Positions 15,962 to 23,989 of a stretch of 64,000 nt of DNA are shown piece after piece (position 1 is the stretch's first letter; every line of letters begins with the position of its first letter). The stretch is from Streptomyces sp. WP-1. GTDB taxonomy: Bacteria; Actinomycetota; Actinomycetes; Streptomycetales; Streptomycetaceae. Both the position numbers and the translations under genes were made by a program. Where the stretch lies: positions 2,480,001-2,544,000 of the forward strand of contig NZ_CP123923.1 in the NCBI RefSeq assembly GCF_030450125.1, in the 5' to 3' direction. Below the pieces are notes generated by a model. That model was not told the DNA's origin, made no database searches, and saw only the letters and a list, made by a program, of their open reading frames with translations.

Positions 15962-16702
15962 ATGGAGGCTCCGCCGGACAACGACGTGCTGTGGGCACGG
16001 TCCCTGCACTTCACGCACCCCGACGGCTCCCCCGGACTCGCGGGGGTCTCGATCGCCGTCCGGGAGGGCGAGATCCTCGCCGTCAGCGGCCCCCGGGGCA
16101 GCGGCAAAACGACCCTGCTGCGCTGTCTGTCGGGCCTGGAGCCGGTGCGCGAGGGCGAGGTCTGGTTCAACAGCACGCCCGTGCACACCCTCGGCCCGGC
16201 GAACCGCGAGCGGCTGCGCCGCGACCGCTTCTGCTGGATCGGCCCCGAGCCGGGCCTGGTGCCCGAGCTGAACGCCTGGGAGAACACGGCGCTGCCGCTG
16301 ATGCTGCGCGGCACCAGCCGCCGCCGGGCCAAGACCACCGCGCTGGAGTGGCTGGAGCGCCTGGACATCGGGGAACTGGCCCGCAAGCGCCCGCACCGGC
16401 TGCGCCAGTCCGAACGCCAGCGGATCTCCATCGCCCGCGCACTGGCCCCGGCGCCCACCGTGCTGTTCGCCGACGAGCCGACGGCCCCGCTGCACCGCGC
16501 CGACCGCGGCCATGTGCTGCGCACCCTCACCAGCGCCGCCCGCTCGCACGGCATCACCGTGGTGCTCGCCACCCACGACCCGGAGACCGCGGCCTTCGCC
16601 GACCGCACGGTGAACCTGCTGGACGGCCGGCCGGTGCGGACCGTACACCTGCCGGAGGTCCCCGACGCGGAAGGCCGGGCCGCGTGCTCGATCTCCGTCT
16701 GA
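15962..16702 (+). CDS. ABC transporter ATP-binding protein (LolD/MacB type)
   Basis: A 246-residue ATPase. Walker A is SGPRGSGKTTLL (about 38-49), Walker B is VLFADEPTAPLH and the switch His lies in VVLATHDPETAAFADR. The signature motif is atypical: LRQSERQRISIARAL replaces the usual LSGGQ, so its ATPase behaviour may differ. ATG 15962 has GAGGTG seven bases upstream; an in-frame ATG at 15914 is less likely. The membrane partner overlaps it by 19 bases. LolD/MacB-type pairs export peptides, lipids or antibiotics, or act in signalling; the substrate here is unknown. Confidence 0.88.
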   Translation: MEAPPDNDVLWARSLHFTHPDGSPGLAGVSIAVREGEILAVSGPRGSGKTTLLRCLSGLEPVREGEVWFNSTPVHTLGPANRERLRRDRFCWIGPEPGLVPELNAWENTALPLMLRGTSRRRAKTTALEWLERLDIGELARKRPHRLRQSERQRISIARALAPAPTVLFADEPTAPLHRADRGHVLRTLTSAARSHGITVVLATHDPETAAFADRTVNLLDGRPVRTVHLPEVPDAEGRAACSISV

Positions 16703-18015
16703 CCCGCGCGGCCCGGCCCGCCGTCCAGCTGCGCCGCCTGCTGGTGGCGGGGGCCTCGGCGGGCACCGGCTTCCTGCTGCTGTCCTGCCTCGGGTACGCC
16801 CTGAAACGCCCCGAGGCCGCGGGCTCGGGCGCGCTGCGGCTGGCCTGGTGCGTGGTGCCGGTCGCCGCGACGGTGTACCTCGCCCTCGCCGTGGCCCGCA
16901 CCGACCCCGGCACCCGCCCGCGCCCCGGCCTCTCCGCCATCGGCCTCGGCCCGGCCCGCCTGATGGCCATCTCCGCCCTGGTCACGGCCCTGGCCACCAC
17001 GCTGGGCTCGCTCGTCGCCCTCTCCCTCTTCCTGCATCTGCGGGGCGATCTGAAAGGGCTGCCGTTCGACGGCGCGGCCGCGGCCTTCCTGGCCACCGGG
17101 AAGCCCCTCCCCCTCGCGGCGACCGGGACCCTGCTGGCGGTGGTACCGGTGGTGGCGACGGTCGCGGTGGCGGTGGCCCTGCGGCCGAGGGATCCACGGC
17201 CGGTGGCGCGGCCGCAGCGCCGGTATCTGCCGTTCGTCAGGCAGGCCGGGGGTCCGGCCGCGGCCGGTCGTACCGCGGCCGGGACGGAAGAGGCGGCCAC
17301 CGGGGCCGCCCCTTCCGGTGGGGGCGCCCCGCCGGTGCCGGCCAACCGGATCGACCCCCGGTTCGCGCCGCCACCGCGCCCCGACAAGACCGACGACGAC
17401 AAAGGCCCCGGCGACACCCCCTCCGGTCTCCCCTGGGCGGTGGCCCTCGTCGCCGCCGGACTCACCGCCCAGGCGTACGCGGGGCGCACACCCCGCACGC
17501 CCGCCTTCACCTTCACCGCCGCCCCCACCGGCGCGGGCTTCTTCCTCCTCGGCTGGCTGCTGACCGCCGTCGGTCTGGTCCTCGCCGCGCCCGGCCTCAC
17601 CCACCTGTGCGGCCGCCTCCTCCAGTGCGCCCGCCCCGGCGCCCTCCGCCTCCTCGCGGGCCGGGGTCTGATGGCGGAGGCCACCAGGATCGGCCGCCCC
17701 CTCGGCATCCTGTGCGCGGTCACCGCCGCCGGGTACGCCATGACCACCCTGTACGACGCCCCCGGCCGCCCCTTCGGCCCGCTGAGCGCCCTCGGCGCGC
17801 TGGTCGTCGCCGGCTGCGCCTTCGCCACTTTGCTGACCGTGGCCGTCGAAACCCGCCAGTGCCGCGCCGGGACCACCGACGCGCTGCTGCGCCTCGGCGC
17901 CCCCGCGTCGGTGCTGCGCGGCGCCGCCGCCCTGCGCGCGTTCACCCTGCTGGCCTTCTTCGCGCCGCTCACCCTGGCGATCGCGGCCCTGGCCGCCTTT
18001 CCGCTGAGCCGCTGA
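16684..18015 (+). CDS. FtsX/MacB-like ABC transporter membrane protein
   Basis: A 443-residue protein with several hydrophobic segments near both ends (for example GASAGTGFLLLSCLGYAL and LLAFFAPLTLAIAALAAFPL). The middle (about 180-250) is a proline/alanine/glycine-rich low-complexity linker. It is translationally coupled to the ATPase gene. It lacks the large extracytoplasmic domain of MacB. Its stop codon lies inside the first unit of the 16-bp tandem repeat at 18010-18079, so the C-terminus could vary if the repeat slips. Confidence 0.75.
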   Translation: MLDLRLTRAARPAVQLRRLLVAGASAGTGFLLLSCLGYALKRPEAAGSGALRLAWCVVPVAATVYLALAVARTDPGTRPRPGLSAIGLGPARLMAISALVTALATTLGSLVALSLFLHLRGDLKGLPFDGAAAAFLATGKPLPLAATGTLLAVVPVVATVAVAVALRPRDPRPVARPQRRYLPFVRQAGGPAAAGRTAAGTEEAATGAAPSGGGAPPVPANRIDPRFAPPPRPDKTDDDKGPGDTPSGLPWAVALVAAGLTAQAYAGRTPRTPAFTFTAAPTGAGFFLLGWLLTAVGLVLAAPGLTHLCGRLLQCARPGALRLLAGRGLMAEATRIGRPLGILCAVTAAGYAMTTLYDAPGRPFGPLSALGALVVAGCAFATLLTVAVETRQCRAGTTDALLRLGAPASVLRGAAALRAFTLLAFFAPLTLAIAALAAFPLSR

Positions 18016-18079
18016 ATCGCCGGGCCGCTGAATCGCCGGGCCGCTGACTCGCCAGGCCGCTGACTCGCCGGGCCGCTGA
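18010..18079. repeat. 16-bp tandem repeat, four full copies
   Basis: Four consecutive 16-base units (18010, 18026, 18042, 18058), consensus CGCTGAATCGCCGGGC, are followed by a partial fifth. Units 1 and 2 are identical; units 3 and 4 carry A-to-C at one site and unit 3 one more change. The first copy contains the stop codon of the upstream permease. Confidence 0.9.
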
Positions 18080-18165
18080 GGGCTTGACGGCTTCGGGGCT
18101 TGGGGGCTTGGGGTTTGAGGGGCATCGCCGTACCCCCGGTCGCGGCCGGGCACCGGGCCGGTCCC

Positions 18166-18171
18166 TAGCAT
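18166..18171 (+). promoter_or_regulatory. -10 box of a probable leaderless promoter
   Basis: TAGCAT ends seven bases before the ATG at 18178, the spacing seen for leaderless Streptomyces transcripts. No ribosome-binding site precedes that ATG. No convincing -35 box is seen. Confidence 0.45.
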
Positions 18172-18177
18172 GGGCGG

Positions 18178-19305
18178 ATGCCCACTCCACCCGCCCAGCC
18201 GCGGCGCGCCGCCCGCGCCCAGGAGATCGAGTCGCTCGCCGAGTTCGACCGTGCCGTCGCCGAGCACGGCTCGCTGGCCCGCTTCCGCGTCCAGGCCGTG
18301 GACCTGACGGGCCGTACCGGCGCGCTGCTGCGTCTCGACACCACGGACGCCGTCTTCCTGGGCTGCCCGATGGCCCCCGAGGCCGCCGCCCGCGTGCGCG
18401 CGTCCGGCGCCCTGGTGTTCCCGCCGGTCCCGGGCGTGCCCTTCGACCCGTACCGGGGCCGCCCCTACACGCCGGACGAGCTGTACGCGTCGCTGGAGGA
18501 GGGGTACGAGGCGACGCCGGACGCGCGGGCCCACGACTGGTTCCGGCGGACCACGGCCGACGGCGACGTCTTCGCCTCGATGCTGCGCGCGATCCATGAC
18601 GACGCCGTCTCCGACGCGCTGGACGAACGCCTCGACGGCTGCCGGGTGGCCGGGGTCATGGGCGGTCACGCGATGGCCCGGGGCACGGTCGAGTACGCCG
18701 GTGCCGCGCGGCTCGGCCGCTCCCTCGCCCGCGCCGGTTTCACGGTCGCCACCGGTGGCGGTCCGGGCGCGATGGAGGCGGCGAACCTCGGCGCGTACGC
18801 CGCCCCGTACGCGGACACGATGCTGGACGAGGCGCTGGTGCCGCTCGCCAAGGCGCCCTCGTTCCGGCCGTCCGTCACGGAGTGGGCGCGGGCCGCCTTC
18901 GAGGTGCGCGCCCGCTGGCCCGAGGGCGGCGCCTCGATCGGCATCCCGACCTGGTTCTACGGCCATGAGCCGCCGAACGCCTTCGCCGCGCACATCGCCA
19001 AGTACTTCGCCAACGCCACCAGGGAGGACGGCCTGCTGGCCCGCTCCACCGCCGGGGTGGTGTTCCTGCCGGGCGCCGCCGGGACCGTACAGGAGATCTT
19101 CGACAACGCGACGCCCAACTACTACGCGTCGTACGGCGCGCCGCGGCCGATGGTGCTGGTGGACCGGGACCACTGGACGCGGGAGCTGCCGGCGTGGCCG
19201 CTGCTGCGCTCGCTGGCGCGGGGGCGGGAGCTGGAGTCCCGGATCGCTCTGGTGGACCGGATCGAGGAGGCTCCGGAGGCCCTGGCCCGGCTGGGGGCGG
19301 ACTGA
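18178..19305 (+). CDS. LOG-family Rossmann-fold nucleotide-binding protein
   Basis: A 375-residue member of the LOG/lysine-decarboxylase-like superfamily, which includes cytokinin-activating phosphoribohydrolases and nucleosidases. The phosphate-binding GFTVATGGGPGAMEAANLG (about 190-208) and the second motif FLPGAAGTVQEIFDNATPNY are present. The second motif reads PGAAGT where the family usually has PGGxGT. It is longer than plant-type LOG (about 200 residues), with an extra N-terminal part of about 150 residues. The substrate is unknown. Confidence 0.82.
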   Translation: MPTPPAQPRRAARAQEIESLAEFDRAVAEHGSLARFRVQAVDLTGRTGALLRLDTTDAVFLGCPMAPEAAARVRASGALVFPPVPGVPFDPYRGRPYTPDELYASLEEGYEATPDARAHDWFRRTTADGDVFASMLRAIHDDAVSDALDERLDGCRVAGVMGGHAMARGTVEYAGAARLGRSLARAGFTVATGGGPGAMEAANLGAYAAPYADTMLDEALVPLAKAPSFRPSVTEWARAAFEVRARWPEGGASIGIPTWFYGHEPPNAFAAHIAKYFANATREDGLLARSTAGVVFLPGAAGTVQEIFDNATPNYYASYGAPRPMVLVDRDHWTRELPAWPLLRSLARGRELESRIALVDRIEEAPEALARLGAD

Positions 19306-19330
19306 GGCAGAAGTATCCCTACGGCGCTCG

Positions 19331-20001
19331 TCAGAAGGCGGACTTCTCCAGCCGGGACTCCACATCCCACGCTCACCCACGACTTCGAGGCCCGGAGTGT
19401 CCAGCGGCAGTCGGCGGTGGAAGGCGGGCAGCACGGACGTGAGCGGCCCCCGCGACGCGACCGCCGCCTTCTCGTGGCCCCGCCGCCGGCTGACGCCCTG
19501 CTCACCCGTCTCGACCAGCCACTCGGCGTTCAGCGCCGGTTCGGCGTCGGTGGCGTGCAGCTGGATGCCGCGGCCGGGCCCGTGCGGATCCGCGGCCCAC
19601 GCACCAGCGCCGGTACGCCGCGCCCACTCCACCAGCTCCAGCCACTCGTCCAGCGCGTCGGCGGCGATATCGGGCGCGACCTCGTACGGCGCCCCGACGG
19701 TGAGCGCCGCGTCCGGGCGGTGGGCGGTGATCTCGTAGGCCGTCCGGCGCGCCCGGAAACCGGATCGCCCTGCTCCTCGGGGCCGCCGCGGAGCGGGATC
19801 CGGTCCCACGGGATCATCTCCTGGGCCCGCTCCCGCACCAGCGTGCCGGACCAGCGCAGGGCGCCGCCCGTGTGCCGGACGAGCTGTTGCAGCGTCCGCT
19901 CCGGGCAGGTCGGCACGGTGGCCGACAGATCCGCGCCGGAGGCGACCGGTTCCCTGGAGGGCGATTTCATCGCAGTACCGCTCGTGCGTGAGGTGATTCA
20001 T
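19331..20001 (-). pseudogene. decayed mycothiol-dependent maleylpyruvate isomerase-family gene
   Basis: Recognisable pieces lie in all three leftward frames, in the right order. MNHLTHERYCDEI starts at 20001. A shifted frame gives ASGADLSATVPTCPERTLQQ and LVRHTGGALRWS. A third piece has RRTAYEITAHRPDAALTVG, ALDEWLELVEWARR, WLVETGEQ and RRGHEKAAVASRGPLTSVL. A last shift gives DVESRLEKSAF and the stop at 19331. About 40 residues expected between the second and third pieces are missing. Three frame changes plus a deletion make error alone unlikely, so I call it a true pseudogene. Confidence 0.75.
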
Positions 20002-20025
20002 GGGCCCACCCCAGGTCGCGGGCGA

Positions 20026-21042
20026 TCAGTCGAGCACGACGATTTCGGCCGCGTCGAACTCCGCGCCCACCGTGTCCCCGCTCTCCGGCGCGTCCCGCAG
20101 CGCGCAGGCCGCTTCGAGGCGGGGACCGTCCTGCGGCTGGAGATGGACGGCGACATGGGTGCCCTTGAAGGTGCGGGCGGCGACCGTGCAGGTCAGCCCG
20201 GTGCCGGCGGGGACGAGCCGTACGCTTGCGGGCCGGACGAGCAGGGTCCTGGCACCCTGCGGGGCGTCCTGCGGGACCGGCAGTTTCCCCCAGGGGCTGT
20301 CGGCGGCCGTGCCCGTGACCGTCGCCGGGACCACGTTCTCGAAGCCGAGGAAGCGGGCCACGAACGCGTCGGCGGGCCGCTGCCAGACCTCAAGTGGCGT
20401 GCCGGACTGGGCGATCCGGCCGTCCCGCATCACCACCACCCGGTCGGCCAGCGCGAACGCCTCGCCCTGGTCGTGGGTGACGGCGAGCACGGTCGTACCC
20501 AACCGGCCGAAGAGTTCCCGGAGTTCGACCACGAGGCGTTCGCGCAGGGAGCGGTCGAGCTGACCGAGGGGTTCGTCCAGCATCAGCAGCCGGGGCCGGG
20601 GGGCGAGCGCGCGGGCGAGGGCGACGCGCTGCTGCTCGCCGCCGGACAGCGCGGCCACCGACCGGCGGGCCGCGCCCGGCAGCCCGACCAGTTCCAGCAA
20701 CTCGCCCACCCGGGCGTCCCGTTCGCCCTTCGCCACGCCGTGCATCCGCAGCCCGAACGCCACGTTGGCGCCGACGTCGCGCTGCGGGAAGAGCTGGTGG
20801 TCCTGGAACATCAGGCCGACCCCGCGCCGATGCGCGGGCACCCCGCCCTGGTCCCGTCCGGCGAGCGACACCCGCCCGGCGTCGAGGGCCTGGAGCCCGG
20901 CGACCGCCCGCAGCAGGGTGGACTTGCCGCTGCCGCTGGGCCCGAGCACGCACACCACCTCGTGCTCGGCGACCTCCAGGTCCACCGCGTCCAGCACGGC
21001 CCGCCCGCCGAAGCGCACGGTCGCGCCCTGAAGGCTCAGCAT
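20026..21042 (-). CDS. thiQ: thiamine ABC transporter ATP-binding protein
   Basis: A 338-residue importer ATPase. It has Walker A LGPSGSGKSTLL, a Q-loop in GLMFQDHQLFPQRDV, signature AALSGGEQQRVALARALA, Walker B LLMLDEPLGQLD and switch His VLAVTHDQGEAFALADR. The C-terminal ~100 residues resemble a TOBE-like regulatory extension, so it is longer than E. coli ThiQ. ATG 21042 overlaps the permease stop by 4 bp. The TPP riboswitch upstream of the operon supports thiamine as substrate over iron. Confidence 0.9.
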   Translation of the reverse strand: MLSLQGATVRFGGRAVLDAVDLEVAEHEVVCVLGPSGSGKSTLLRAVAGLQALDAGRVSLAGRDQGGVPAHRRGVGLMFQDHQLFPQRDVGANVAFGLRMHGVAKGERDARVGELLELVGLPGAARRSVAALSGGEQQRVALARALAPRPRLLMLDEPLGQLDRSLRERLVVELRELFGRLGTTVLAVTHDQGEAFALADRVVVMRDGRIAQSGTPLEVWQRPADAFVARFLGFENVVPATVTGTAADSPWGKLPVPQDAPQGARTLLVRPASVRLVPAGTGLTCTVAARTFKGTHVAVHLQPQDGPRLEAACALRDAPESGDTVGAEFDAAEIVVLD

Positions 21043-22694
21043 CAGAACTCCCCTGTCCGGTCCGTCCGCAGCCGCTCCAGGAGGAGCAGGGCGGCGGCGC
21101 ACACCACCATCAGAATGGTCGAAAGGGCCATCGCCTGGCCGTAGTTGAGGTCCCCGGGGCGGCTGAGCAGCCGGGCCACGGCGACCGGCAGGGTCGGGTT
21201 GTCGGGCCGGGCGATGAACACGGTCGCGCCGAACTCGCCGAGCGAGACGGCGAACGCGAACCCCGCCGCGACCAGCAACGCCCGCCGTACCAGCGGGAGA
21301 TCGATCTCCCGCCACACCCGCCAGGGCGAGGCCCCGAGCACGGCCGCCGCCTCCCGCAGCCGGGTGTCGACCGCGCGCAGCACCGGCAGCATGGTGCGGA
21401 CCACGAAGGGGGCGCCGACCAGGGCCTGGGCGAGCGGCACCAGGATCCAGGACTGGCGCAGGTCCAGCGGCGGCTTGTCGAGGGCGATCAGGAAGCCGAA
21501 GCCGACGGTCACGGCGGACACCCCGAGCGGCAGCATCAGCAGCGCGTCGAAGCCCCGCACCAGGCGGCCCGCGTCCCGGCGGGCCAGCGCGGCGGCGGCG
21601 AGGGCGCCGATCAGCACGGCGATGGCGGTGGCGGCGACGGCGTACTGGAGCGAGGTCCACACCGCGTGCACCGGCGCCACCAGGAACGTACCGCCGTCGG
21701 TGCGGGTCAGCGCCCGGTAGTAGCCGAAGCCGGGGGCGTCGAGGGAGCGGCGGACGAGGACGGCGAGCGGCAGCACCAGGAGCAGCGCCACGGTGGCGAG
21801 GACGCCGGCGAGCAGCGCCCGCTGCCCGGTGCCGCACGGCCGGCGCGCGGTGAGCCGGGGGTCGACCAGGCGCAGGGCGCTCTCCCGGCGCCGTACCGTC
21901 CAGGCGTGGACGCCGAGGATCGCGCCGACGGCGGCGAACTGGACGAGGGTGAGGACGGCGGCCGTGGTCAGGTCGAAGACCTCGGAGGTCTGCCGGTAGA
22001 TCTCCACTTCGAGGGTGGAGAAGGTGGGGCCACCGAGGATCTGGACGACGCCGAAGGAGGTGAAGGTGAACAGGAACACCATCAGCGCGGCGGCGGCCAC
22101 GGCGGGCGCGAGGGCGGGCAGGGTCACCTTCCGCCACGCGGCGAACGGCGAGGCGCCGAGCATCCGCGCGGCCTCCTCCTGGCGCGGGTCGAGCTGGGCC
22201 CACAGTCCGCCCACGGTCCGTACGACGACCGCGTAGTTGAAGAAGACGTGCGCGAGCAGGATCGCCCACACGGTGGTGTCCAGGCGTACGCCCCACAGCT
22301 GGTCGAGCAGTCCGCCGTGGCCGACGAGCGCGAGGAAGGCGCTGCCGGCGACGACGGTGGGCAGCACGAACGGGACGGTGACGACGGCCCGCAGCACCTG
22401 TTTGCCGGGGAAGTCGAGGCGGGCGAAGACGAACGCGGCGGGCAGCGCGAGCAGCAGGGTGAGCGCGGTGGAGGCGAGCGCCTGCCAGGTGGTGAACCAG
22501 AGCACGTGCCGGATGTCCGGCTGGGTGACGACGTCCGCGATCCGCCCGAACTGCCAGGCGCCGCCGGTCTCCAGTCCGCGGGCCACGATGGCGGCGACGG
22601 GCCAGGCGAAGAACACGGCGAAGAACGCGACGGGCAGGGCCATCAGCCCCAGCCGCGCCGCGCTCCCGCGCCGTGTCCGCGCGCGGGCGGTCAC
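21042..22694 (-). CDS. thiP: thiamine ABC transporter permease, fused double-domain
   Basis: A 550-residue membrane protein with two copies of the binding-protein-dependent permease domain, as in ThiP and FbpB. EAA-like loops are DPRQEEAARMLGASPFAAWR in the first half and LREAAAVLGASPWRVWREID in the second. About twelve membrane segments are predicted. I chose GTG 22694 (GTGA overlap with the thiB stop) over the longer start at 22727. Confidence 0.91.
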   Translation of the reverse strand: MTARARTRRGSAARLGLMALPVAFFAVFFAWPVAAIVARGLETGGAWQFGRIADVVTQPDIRHVLWFTTWQALASTALTLLLALPAAFVFARLDFPGKQVLRAVVTVPFVLPTVVAGSAFLALVGHGGLLDQLWGVRLDTTVWAILLAHVFFNYAVVVRTVGGLWAQLDPRQEEAARMLGASPFAAWRKVTLPALAPAVAAAALMVFLFTFTSFGVVQILGGPTFSTLEVEIYRQTSEVFDLTTAAVLTLVQFAAVGAILGVHAWTVRRRESALRLVDPRLTARRPCGTGQRALLAGVLATVALLLVLPLAVLVRRSLDAPGFGYYRALTRTDGGTFLVAPVHAVWTSLQYAVAATAIAVLIGALAAAALARRDAGRLVRGFDALLMLPLGVSAVTVGFGFLIALDKPPLDLRQSWILVPLAQALVGAPFVVRTMLPVLRAVDTRLREAAAVLGASPWRVWREIDLPLVRRALLVAAGFAFAVSLGEFGATVFIARPDNPTLPVAVARLLSRPGDLNYGQAMALSTILMVVCAAALLLLERLRTDRTGEF

Positions 22695-23761
22695 TTCAGT
22701 ACGAGTGACGTCCACGTCTTGACCCACTGATCACGGTTGGCGGCGATCTTCCCGGGGGCCATCGTCTCGGGGTGCCGGGCGGCCGGACCGTACTTCGTGA
22801 AGTCGGCGGGCACCCGGGCACCCGCGACGACCGGGTAGACATACATGTTCAGCGGCATGTCCTCCTGGAACTCCTTGGAGACCAGGAAGTCGAGGAACGC
22901 CTTGGCGCCCTTGGGGTTCTTCGCGTTGCTCAGCAGCCCGGCGAACTCGATCTGGCGGAAGCAGGTGCCGGTGGCCACGCCGGTCGGGGCGGTGGCGGGG
23001 CGCTTCTTGGCGTAGATCACCTCGGCGGGCGGGGAGGAGGCGTACGACACGACGAGCGGGCGGTCGCCGCCGGCCTTCTTGCCCTCCGAGGAGCCGGAGA
23101 ACTCCTGGTAGTAGGCCTGCTCCCAGCCGTCGACGACCTTGACGCCGTTGGCCTTGAGCTTCTTCCAGTAGTCCTGCCAGCCCTGGTCCCCGAACCGCGC
23201 GGCGCTGCCGAGCAGGAAGCCGAGGCCGGGCGAGGCGGTGGCCGCGTTCTCGGTGACGAGGAGGTTCTTGTACGCGGGCTTGGCGAGGTCGGCGTACGAC
23301 TGCGGCGGGGCGAGGTGGTGCTCGCTGAAGTACGCCTTGTCGTAGTTGACGCAGATGTCGCCGTAGTCGACGGGCGTGACACGGTGCTTGCCGTCGAGCT
23401 GGTACGGGGCGCCGACCTTGTCCAGGCCCTTGGCGGTGTACGGCTGGAACAGCCCGTTGTCGAGGGCGCGGGAGAGCAGGGTGTTGTCGACGCCGAAGAG
23501 GACGTCGCCCTGAGGGTTGTCCTTGGTCAGGATGGCCTTGTTGACGGCCTGTCCGGCGTCGCCGTCCTTGAGGACGCGGACCTTGTACCCGGAGCGCTTC
23601 TCGAAGTCCGCGAGCACGCTCTTGGAGACGGCCCACGAGTCGTGGCTGACGAGGGTGACGGTCTTGGCGTCCGCCTCGTCCTGTCCCTGCGCCCCGCCGC
23701 ACGCGGACAGCGCGACCAGGCCGAGCCCGACCGCCGCGACCACGAAGGTCTTGTTGTGCAC
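22691..23761 (-). CDS. thiB: thiamine ABC transporter substrate-binding lipoprotein
   Basis: A 356-residue ThiB-family binding protein. The lipoprotein signal is FVVAAVGLGLVALSACGG (Cys about 20). SHDSWAVSKSVLADFEKRSG and GDVLFGVDNTLLSRALDNG fit ThiB, as does the PVDYGDICVNYDKAYF stretch. GTG 23761 has AGGAGG about eight bases upstream (23771-23776). It is the first gene of thiB-thiP-thiQ, all joined by 4-bp overlaps. The operon lies downstream of the TPP riboswitch, so thiamine excess should repress it. Confidence 0.92.
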   Translation of the reverse strand: MHNKTFVVAAVGLGLVALSACGGAQGQDEADAKTVTLVSHDSWAVSKSVLADFEKRSGYKVRVLKDGDAGQAVNKAILTKDNPQGDVLFGVDNTLLSRALDNGLFQPYTAKGLDKVGAPYQLDGKHRVTPVDYGDICVNYDKAYFSEHHLAPPQSYADLAKPAYKNLLVTENAATASPGLGFLLGSAARFGDQGWQDYWKKLKANGVKVVDGWEQAYYQEFSGSSEGKKAGGDRPLVVSYASSPPAEVIYAKKRPATAPTGVATGTCFRQIEFAGLLSNAKNPKGAKAFLDFLVSKEFQEDMPLNMYVYPVVAGARVPADFTKYGPAARHPETMAPGKIAANRDQWVKTWTSLVLK

Positions 23762-23797
23762 TTGGTTGTCCTCCTGGGGTCGGCCAGGAAGAACGCG

Positions 23798-23824
23798 GCC
23801 CTGTCCGGAGGAACCGGACAGGGC
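23798..23824 (-). terminator. hairpin between TPP aptamer and thiB, probable expression platform
   Basis: A perfect 11-bp stem (23798-23808 with 23814-23824) has a 5-base loop. On the transcribed strand the loop and its edge read UUCCUCC, complementary to the AGGAGG site of thiB (23771-23776). It could act as an intrinsic terminator (though no U-run follows) or help hide the ribosome site. Confidence 0.5.
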
Positions 23825-23842
23825 GCAACAGCTTGAGTAGTG

Positions 23843-23935
23843 ACCGAACTTCCTACCCAGAATGACCTGGGCGAGGTTCAGAGGGTCTGCGGCCTGGTGC
23901 CGCACTCTCAGCGCTGTGGCGCTCCCCTGTCGGAA
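23843..23935 (-). promoter_or_regulatory. TPP (THI-box) riboswitch
   Basis: On the leftward strand the conserved elements occur in order: AGGGGAGC, then GCTGAGAGTGCGG, ACCCTCTGAACCT, and GGTCATTCTGGGTAGGAAG. These are the pyrimidine-sensing CUGAGA loop and the pyrophosphate-binding helices of the THI box. It precedes the thiB start by about 80 bases. Thiamine pyrophosphate binding should shut off the import operon. Confidence 0.93.
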
Positions 23936-23989
23936 TATGAAGATGTTTCGACTATTTCAATGATGAAGATGTGATGGAACGGGCCCAGA

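Noticed and set aside
15871-20001. 1376-codon leftward open frame
   Set aside because: It runs antisense to the ABC pair and LOG genes and has low-complexity composition; only its start overlaps the isomerase pseudogene.
21042-23761. Iron(III) importer instead of thiamine importer
   Set aside because: The fold is shared, but the TPP riboswitch upstream and the ThiB-like binding protein favour thiamine.
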